From positions 2,418,001 to 2,482,000 of the forward strand of contig NZ_VTFG01000001.1 of assembly GCF_008692035.1 (NCBI RefSeq): a stretch of DNA of 64,000 nt. Direction: 5' to 3'. Within the stretch, counting starts at the first letter, position 1, and every line of letters starts with the position of its first letter. The position numbers and the translations under genes were made by a program. The notes under the pieces were generated by a model. That model saw nothing but the letters and a program-made list of their open reading frames with translations, did not search any database and had not been told where the DNA came from. Of the stretch, positions 59,093-64,000 are shown piece by piece. This DNA is from Pseudomonas marginalis. GTDB taxonomy: Bacteria; Pseudomonadota; Gammaproteobacteria; Pseudomonadales; Pseudomonadaceae.

Positions 59093-60541
59093 GTGATCCA
59101 GTTTTTACTTAACCAGGAACTCCGTAGCGAGCACGCCCTGGACCCCAACCTGACCGTGCTCAACTATCTGCGCGAGCATGTGGGCAAACCCGGTACCAAG
59201 GAAGGCTGCGCCAGCGGCGACTGCGGTGCGTGCACGGTGGTGGTCGGCGAGTTGCACACCGACCCTCAGGGCGTTGAGCAGATCCGTTATCGCAGCCTCA
59301 ATTCCTGCCTGACATTTGTATCGTCGCTGCACGGCAAGCAGTTGATCAGCGTCGAAGACCTCAAGCACCAGGGCCAACTGCACAGCGTGCAACAGGCGAT
59401 GGTGGAGTGCCACGGTTCGCAATGCGGCTTTTGCACCCCCGGGTTTGTGATGTCGTTGTTCGCCCTGCAAAAGAACAGCGACGCCCCCGACAGCCAGAAG
59501 GCCCACGAAGCCCTGGCCGGCAACCTGTGCCGCTGCACCGGCTATCGGCCGATCCTGGCCGCCGCCGAACAGGCCTGCTGCAACAAACCGGTGGACCAGT
59601 TCGACAGCCGCCAGGCCGAAACCATCGCCCGCCTCAAAGCCATCGCGCCGACCCAAACCGGTGAACTCAACAGCGGCGACAAACGCTGCCTGGTGCCCCT
59701 CACCGTCGCCGACCTGGCCGACCTCTACGACGCCTACCCGCAAGCCCGCCTGCTGGCCGGCGGCACCGACCTGGCGCTGGAAGTCACTCAGTTCCACCGC
59801 ACCCTGCCGGTGATGATCTATGTCGGCAATATTGAAGAGATGAAGCGCATCGAGGACTTCGACGACCGCCTGGAAATCGGCGCCGCCACTGCCCTCTCCG
59901 ACTGCTACACCGCGCTGCACCACGAATACCCGGATTTCGGCGACCTGCTGCACCGCTTCGCCTCCCTGCAAATCCGTAACCAGGGTACCCTCGGCGGCAA
60001 TATCGGCAACGCCTCGCCGATTGGCGATTCGCCGCCGCTGTTGATCGCCCTGGGGGCGCAGATCGTGCTGTGCAAAGGCAACACGCGCCGTACGCTGGCC
60101 CTGGAAGACTACTTCATCGACTACCGCGTGACGGCGCGCCAGGACAGCGAGTTCATCGAAAAAATCATCGTCCCCAAGGGCCACGCGCTGTTCCGTGCCT
60201 ACAAGGTTTCCAAGCGCCTGGACGACGATATTTCCGCCGTGTGTGCGGCCTTCAACCTGAAGATCGACAACGGTGTGATCAGTGATGCCCGCGTCGCGTT
60301 CGGCGGCATGGCCGCCACGCCAAAACGCGCGAAAAACTGCGAAGCCATGTTGGTCGGCGCCACCTGGAACGCCGCCACCGTCGAGAAAGCCTGCGCTGCC
60401 CTCGCCGAGGATTTCACCCCGCTGTCGGACTTCCGCGCCAGCAAGGAATACCGCCTGCTCAGCGCCCGGAACCTGCTGCGCAAATACTTCATCGAACTGC
60501 AAACGCCGCACATCGAGACTCGGGTGACCGCTTATGTCTAA
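59093..60541 (+). CDS. xdhA: Xanthine dehydrogenase small subunit (FeS/FAD)
   Basis: A 482-residue subunit that carries electrons from the molybdenum centre. The two [2Fe-2S] domains show CASGDCGACTVV, then CGFCTPGFVM and CRCTGY. The FAD domain has LLAGGTDLALEVTQF and NQGTLGGNIGNASPIGD. GTG at 59093 is supported by GAGG six bases upstream. It overlaps xdhB by eight bases. With XdhB it oxidises hypoxanthine and xanthine to urate in the cytoplasm. Confidence 0.96.
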   Translation: MIQFLLNQELRSEHALDPNLTVLNYLREHVGKPGTKEGCASGDCGACTVVVGELHTDPQGVEQIRYRSLNSCLTFVSSLHGKQLISVEDLKHQGQLHSVQQAMVECHGSQCGFCTPGFVMSLFALQKNSDAPDSQKAHEALAGNLCRCTGYRPILAAAEQACCNKPVDQFDSRQAETIARLKAIAPTQTGELNSGDKRCLVPLTVADLADLYDAYPQARLLAGGTDLALEVTQFHRTLPVMIYVGNIEEMKRIEDFDDRLEIGAATALSDCYTALHHEYPDFGDLLHRFASLQIRNQGTLGGNIGNASPIGDSPPLLIALGAQIVLCKGNTRRTLALEDYFIDYRVTARQDSEFIEKIIVPKGHALFRAYKVSKRLDDDISAVCAAFNLKIDNGVISDARVAFGGMAATPKRAKNCEAMLVGATWNAATVEKACAALAEDFTPLSDFRASKEYRLLSARNLLRKYFIELQTPHIETRVTAYV

Positions 60542-62933
60542 CCATCACGCCGTGGAAAAAACCCAGGCCGAACTGGCCGCGCTGTTTGCCCAGGACCTGA
60601 CCTCCGGAGTCGGCCGCAGCGTCAAGCATGACAGCGCCGCCAAGCACGTGTCCGGTGAAGCGCAGTACATCGATGACCGCCTGGAATTCCCCAACCAGTT
60701 GCACCTGTATGCACGCATGTCCGACCGCGCCCACGCCCGGATCATCCGCATCGACACCACGCCCTGCTACGCCTTCGACGGTGTGCGTATCGTCATCACC
60801 CACGAAGACGTGCCGGGCCTGAAAGACATCGGCCCGCTGCTGCCCGGCGACCCCTTGCTGGCCATCGACACGGTGCAGTTCGTCGGCCAGGTGGTTTTGG
60901 CCGTGGCCGCCCGCGACCTCGACACCGCACGCAAGGCCGCGATGGCGGCCGTGATCGAATACGAAGACCTGGAGCCCGTGCTGGATGTGGTCGAGGCCTT
61001 TCGCAACAAGCACTTCGTGCTCGACAGCCACACCCACCAACGGGGTGATTCGGCCGGCGCACTGGCGACCGCCAAGCACCGCCTCCAGGGCACCCTGCAT
61101 ATCGGCGGCCAGGAACACTTCTACCTGGAAACCCAGATTTCCTCGGTAATGCCCACCGAAGACGGCGGCATGATCGTCTATTGCTCCACGCAGAACCCCA
61201 CCGAAGTGCAGAAGCTGGTGGCCGAAGTGCTGGACGTGTCGATGAACAAGATCGTCGTCGATATGCGCCGCATGGGTGGCGGTTTCGGCGGCAAGGAAAC
61301 CCAGGCGGCGAGCCCGGCGTGCCTATGCGCGGTGGTGGCGCGCCTCACCGGCCAGCCGACCAAGATGCGCCTGCCGCGCGTCGAAGACATGCTGATGACC
61401 GGCAAGCGCCACCCCTTCTATATCGAATACGACGTGGGCTTCGACGACAGCGGTCGCCTGCACGGGATCAACCTGGAACTGGCCGGTAACTGCGGCTGCT
61501 CGCCGGACCTGTCCAACTCGATCGTCGACCGCGCCATGTTCCACGCCGACAACGCGTATTACCTGGGCGATGCCACGGTGAACGGCCATCGCTGCAAGAC
61601 CAACACCGCGTCCAACACCGCCTATCGCGGCTTCGGCGGCCCACAAGGCATGGTCGCCATCGAGGAAGTGATGGACGCCATCGCCCGCCATCTGGCGCTG
61701 GACCCGTTGGCGGTGCGCAAGGCCAATTACTACGGCAAGACCGAGCGCAACGTCACCCACTACTACCAGACCGTCGAGCACAACATGCTCGAGGAAATGA
61801 CCGCCGAACTTGAAGCCAGCAGCCAATACGCCGAGCGCCGCGAAGCGATCCGCCTGTACAACGCCCACAGCCCGATCCTGAAAAAAGGCCTGGCGCTGAC
61901 CCCGGTGAAATTCGGGATCTCATTCACGGCGAGCTTCCTGAACCAGGCGGGCGCGCTGATCCATATCTACACCGACGGCAGCATCCACCTGAACCATGGC
62001 GGCACCGAGATGGGCCAGGGCTTGAACACCAAGGTCGCGCAAGTGGTGGCCGAAGTGTTCCAGGTGGACATCGACCGCGTGCAGATCACCGCCACCAACA
62101 CCGACAAGGTGCCCAACACCTCGCCGACCGCCGCGTCCAGCGGTGCGGACCTGAACGGCAAGGCCGCACAGAACGCCGCCGAAACCATCAAGCAACGCCT
62201 GGTGGAATTCGCCGCGCGCAAGTACGACGTGAGCGAAGCGGATGTGGAATTTCATAACGGCCATGTGCGCGTGCGCGAGCAGATCCTGAGCTTTGAAGCG
62301 CTGATTCAACAGGCGTATTTCGCCCAGGTCTCGCTGTCGAGCACCGGCTTCTACAAGACCCCGAAAATCTTCTACGACCGCAGCCAGGCCCGCGGTCGGC
62401 CGTTCTACTACTTCGCCTTCGGCGCGGCGTGCTGCGAAGTGATCGTCGACACCCTGACCGGCGAATACAAGATGCTGCGCACCGACATCCTCCACGATGT
62501 GGGCGCCTCACTGAACCCGGCCATCGACATCGGCCAGGTAGAAGGAGGCTTTATCCAGGGCATGGGCTGGCTGACCATGGAAGAGCTGGTGTGGAACAAC
62601 AAGGGCAAGCTAGAGACCTGCGGCCCGGCCAGCTACAAGATCCCGGCGGTAGCCGACATGCCTTTGGATTTGCGTGTGAAGCTGGTGGAAAACCGCAAGA
62701 ACCCGGAAGACACGGTGTTCCATTCCAAGGCCGTGGGTGAGCCACCGTTCATGCTCGGGATTGCCTCGTGGTGCGCGATCAAGGATGCGGTGGCGAGCCT
62801 GGCTGATTATCGCCATCAGCCGAAGATCGATGCGCCGGCGACACCGGAGCGGGTGTTGTGGGGGTGTGAGCAGATGCGCAAGTTGCAGGCGGCGACAGCT
62901 GTCGAGACTGAAACTGAAATGGCTTCGCTCTAG
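60534..62933 (+). CDS. xdhB: Xanthine dehydrogenase large subunit (molybdenum)
   Basis: A 799-residue catalytic subunit. Molybdenum-cofactor motifs are GGGFGGKETQ, RGFGGPQGM, GLNTKVAQVV and GEPPFMLGIAS, the last with the catalytic glutamate. It starts in an eight-base overlap with xdhA. The next gene, xdhC, matures the cofactor. Confidence 0.96.
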   Translation: MSNHHAVEKTQAELAALFAQDLTSGVGRSVKHDSAAKHVSGEAQYIDDRLEFPNQLHLYARMSDRAHARIIRIDTTPCYAFDGVRIVITHEDVPGLKDIGPLLPGDPLLAIDTVQFVGQVVLAVAARDLDTARKAAMAAVIEYEDLEPVLDVVEAFRNKHFVLDSHTHQRGDSAGALATAKHRLQGTLHIGGQEHFYLETQISSVMPTEDGGMIVYCSTQNPTEVQKLVAEVLDVSMNKIVVDMRRMGGGFGGKETQAASPACLCAVVARLTGQPTKMRLPRVEDMLMTGKRHPFYIEYDVGFDDSGRLHGINLELAGNCGCSPDLSNSIVDRAMFHADNAYYLGDATVNGHRCKTNTASNTAYRGFGGPQGMVAIEEVMDAIARHLALDPLAVRKANYYGKTERNVTHYYQTVEHNMLEEMTAELEASSQYAERREAIRLYNAHSPILKKGLALTPVKFGISFTASFLNQAGALIHIYTDGSIHLNHGGTEMGQGLNTKVAQVVAEVFQVDIDRVQITATNTDKVPNTSPTAASSGADLNGKAAQNAAETIKQRLVEFAARKYDVSEADVEFHNGHVRVREQILSFEALIQQAYFAQVSLSSTGFYKTPKIFYDRSQARGRPFYYFAFGAACCEVIVDTLTGEYKMLRTDILHDVGASLNPAIDIGQVEGGFIQGMGWLTMEELVWNNKGKLETCGPASYKIPAVADMPLDLRVKLVENRKNPEDTVFHSKAVGEPPFMLGIASWCAIKDAVASLADYRHQPKIDAPATPERVLWGCEQMRKLQAATAVETETEMASL

Positions 62934-62970
62934 ACCGATGACGGCCTGACAGACACCACAAGAGGTGACT

Positions 62971-63813
62971 ATGAACAACTGGATCAGCGCCCTCGCCGAC
63001 CTGCAGAACCAGGGTGAACCCTGCGTACTGGTGACCATCATCGAAGAGCTCGGCTCCACGCCGCGCAATGCCGGTTCGAAGATGGTGATCAGTGCCGCGC
63101 AGACCTTCGACACCATCGGCGGTGGGCACCTGGAATACAAGGCCATGCAGATCGCCCGCGACATGCTTGTGCGTGGCCAGCAGAACACCCATCTGGAGCG
63201 CTTCAGCCTCGGCGCCAGCCTGGGCCAGTGCTGTGGGGGCGTCACCGTGCTGCTGTTCGAACCCATGGGCCAGGTGCAGGCGCAGATCGCGGTGTTCGGC
63301 GCCGGCCATGTTGGCCGCGCGCTGGTGCCGTTGCTGGCGAGCCTGCCGTGCCGGGTGCGCTGGATCGATTCCCGCGAGCAGGAGTTTCCGGAACATATCC
63401 CCCAGGGCGTGCGTAAAATCATCAGCGAAGAGCCGGTGGACGAAATTGCCGACCTGCCGGTGGGCAGTTACTGCATCGTCATGACCCACAATCACGCGCT
63501 GGATCTGGAACTCACCGCCGCCCTGCTCAAGCGCAATGACTTCGCCTACTTCGGCCTGATCGGCTCCAAGACCAAACGCGTCAAGTTCGAACACCGCCTG
63601 CGCGATCGCGGCTTCGACGCCGCGCAGTTGCAACGCATGCGTTGCCCCATGGGCCTCAGCGAGGTGAAGGGCAAGTTGCCGGTGGAGATTGCCATCTCCA
63701 TCGCCGGCGAAATCATCGCCACTTATAACGCCAATTTCGGCCAGCACACCGCGAGCGCCGAACCCATTGCCAAATTGCTGCCGGCCTCGCGCCGCAGCCA
63801 AGCTATCAATTGA
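62971..63813 (+). CDS. xdhC: Xanthine dehydrogenase accessory protein XdhC
   Basis: A 280-residue chaperone that inserts the sulfurated molybdenum cofactor into XdhB. The N-terminal domain has ELGSTPRNAGSKMVI and the GGGHLEYKA motif; the C-terminal Rossmann part begins VFGAGHVGRALVPLLA. ATG at 62971 has AGAGG five bases upstream, which decides against the GTG at 62965. Confidence 0.95.
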   Translation: MNNWISALADLQNQGEPCVLVTIIEELGSTPRNAGSKMVISAAQTFDTIGGGHLEYKAMQIARDMLVRGQQNTHLERFSLGASLGQCCGGVTVLLFEPMGQVQAQIAVFGAGHVGRALVPLLASLPCRVRWIDSREQEFPEHIPQGVRKIISEEPVDEIADLPVGSYCIVMTHNHALDLELTAALLKRNDFAYFGLIGSKTKRVKFEHRLRDRGFDAAQLQRMRCPMGLSEVKGKLPVEIAISIAGEIIATYNANFGQHTASAEPIAKLLPASRRSQAIN

Positions 63814-63820
63814 GACGACC

Positions 63821-64000
63821 ATGCCTTTGACTCGCAAAGCCTACCGTGCCGCCCTCCTGCACAGCATCGCCGACCCCGCTGAAGTTGGGATCGAAGCCTC
63901 CTACGAGTATTTCGAAGACGGCCTGCTGGTGATCGAAAACGGCCGGATCAGCGCCGTGGGCCATGCCGGCGACCTGCTGCCGAGCTTGCCTGCCGACATC
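63821..64000 (+). CDS. guaD: Guanine deaminase (5' part)
   Basis: The first 60 residues, MPLTRKAYRAALLHSIADPA then YEYFEDGLLVIENGRISAVG, of an amidohydrolase of the guanine-deaminase type, which turns guanine into xanthine for the preceding enzymes. The metal site lies beyond the window. Start ATG is eight bases after the xdhC stop. Assigned from sequence and the known gene order. Confidence 0.85.
   Translation, partial: MPLTRKAYRAALLHSIADPAEVGIEASYEYFEDGLLVIENGRISAVGHAGDLLPSLPADI

Overview
The window is a Pseudomonas chromosome segment, most likely from the P. fluorescens group. The evidence is about 60% GC, an unbroken run of genes with the order known from pseudomonads (aer, ccoNOQP, ccoGHIS, hemN, anr, apt, recR, ybaB, dnaX, then ffs, ligA, zipA, smc, a GntR gene, xdhABC, guaD), and a REP-type inverted pair of the fluorescens kind. 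No rRNA, tRNA, CRISPR array, insertion sequence or prophage was seen.

Layout. 1-4717 (minus): hrpA (3' part outside the window) and aceK. 5108-9778: a chemoreceptor, two convergent EamA transporters and a CPBP membrane protease. The second EamA gene has a long leader with its own promoter and an intrinsic terminator. 10012-19982: a six-gene polysaccharide cluster that makes UDP-ManNAcA (wecB, wecC) and encodes a 1442-residue methyltransferase/glycosyltransferase fusion, a membrane protein and two GT4 glycosyltransferases. 20077-21642: the aerotaxis receptor aer behind a FliA-type promoter. 22508-29266: two tandem cbb3 cytochrome oxidase operons. 29440-30104: a Phd/PIN toxin-antitoxin pair inserted between the oxidase operons and their assembly genes. 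30312-35670: ccoG, ccoH, ccoI, ccoS and a TauE/SafE-like gene. 35773-39137: hemN behind a textbook ANR promoter, a small unknown gene, anr and apt. 39216-43483 (minus): recR, an oxidoreductase, ybaB and dnaX. 43617-49299: accessory genes, ending with a probable muramidase toxin and a periplasmic partner. 49538-58812 (minus): 4.5S RNA, a zinc peptidase, ligA, zipA, smc and a GntR regulator. 59093-64000: xanthine dehydrogenase genes and the start of guanine deaminase.

How the genes work together. The centre is a low-oxygen respiration block. ANR senses oxygen loss and activates hemN and probably the second cbb3 operon; CcoGHIS mature the oxidase; Aer steers cells towards suitable oxygen or energy levels. 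The right end is purine catabolism: xanthine dehydrogenase, its maturation factor and guanine deaminase, next to a divergent GntR regulator.

The parts most likely to hold undescribed biology are the ManNAcA glycan cluster with its fusion enzyme, the muramidase/periplasmic-partner pair, the structured leader of the EamA gene at 8562-8867, and the densely palindromic promoter region before anr.
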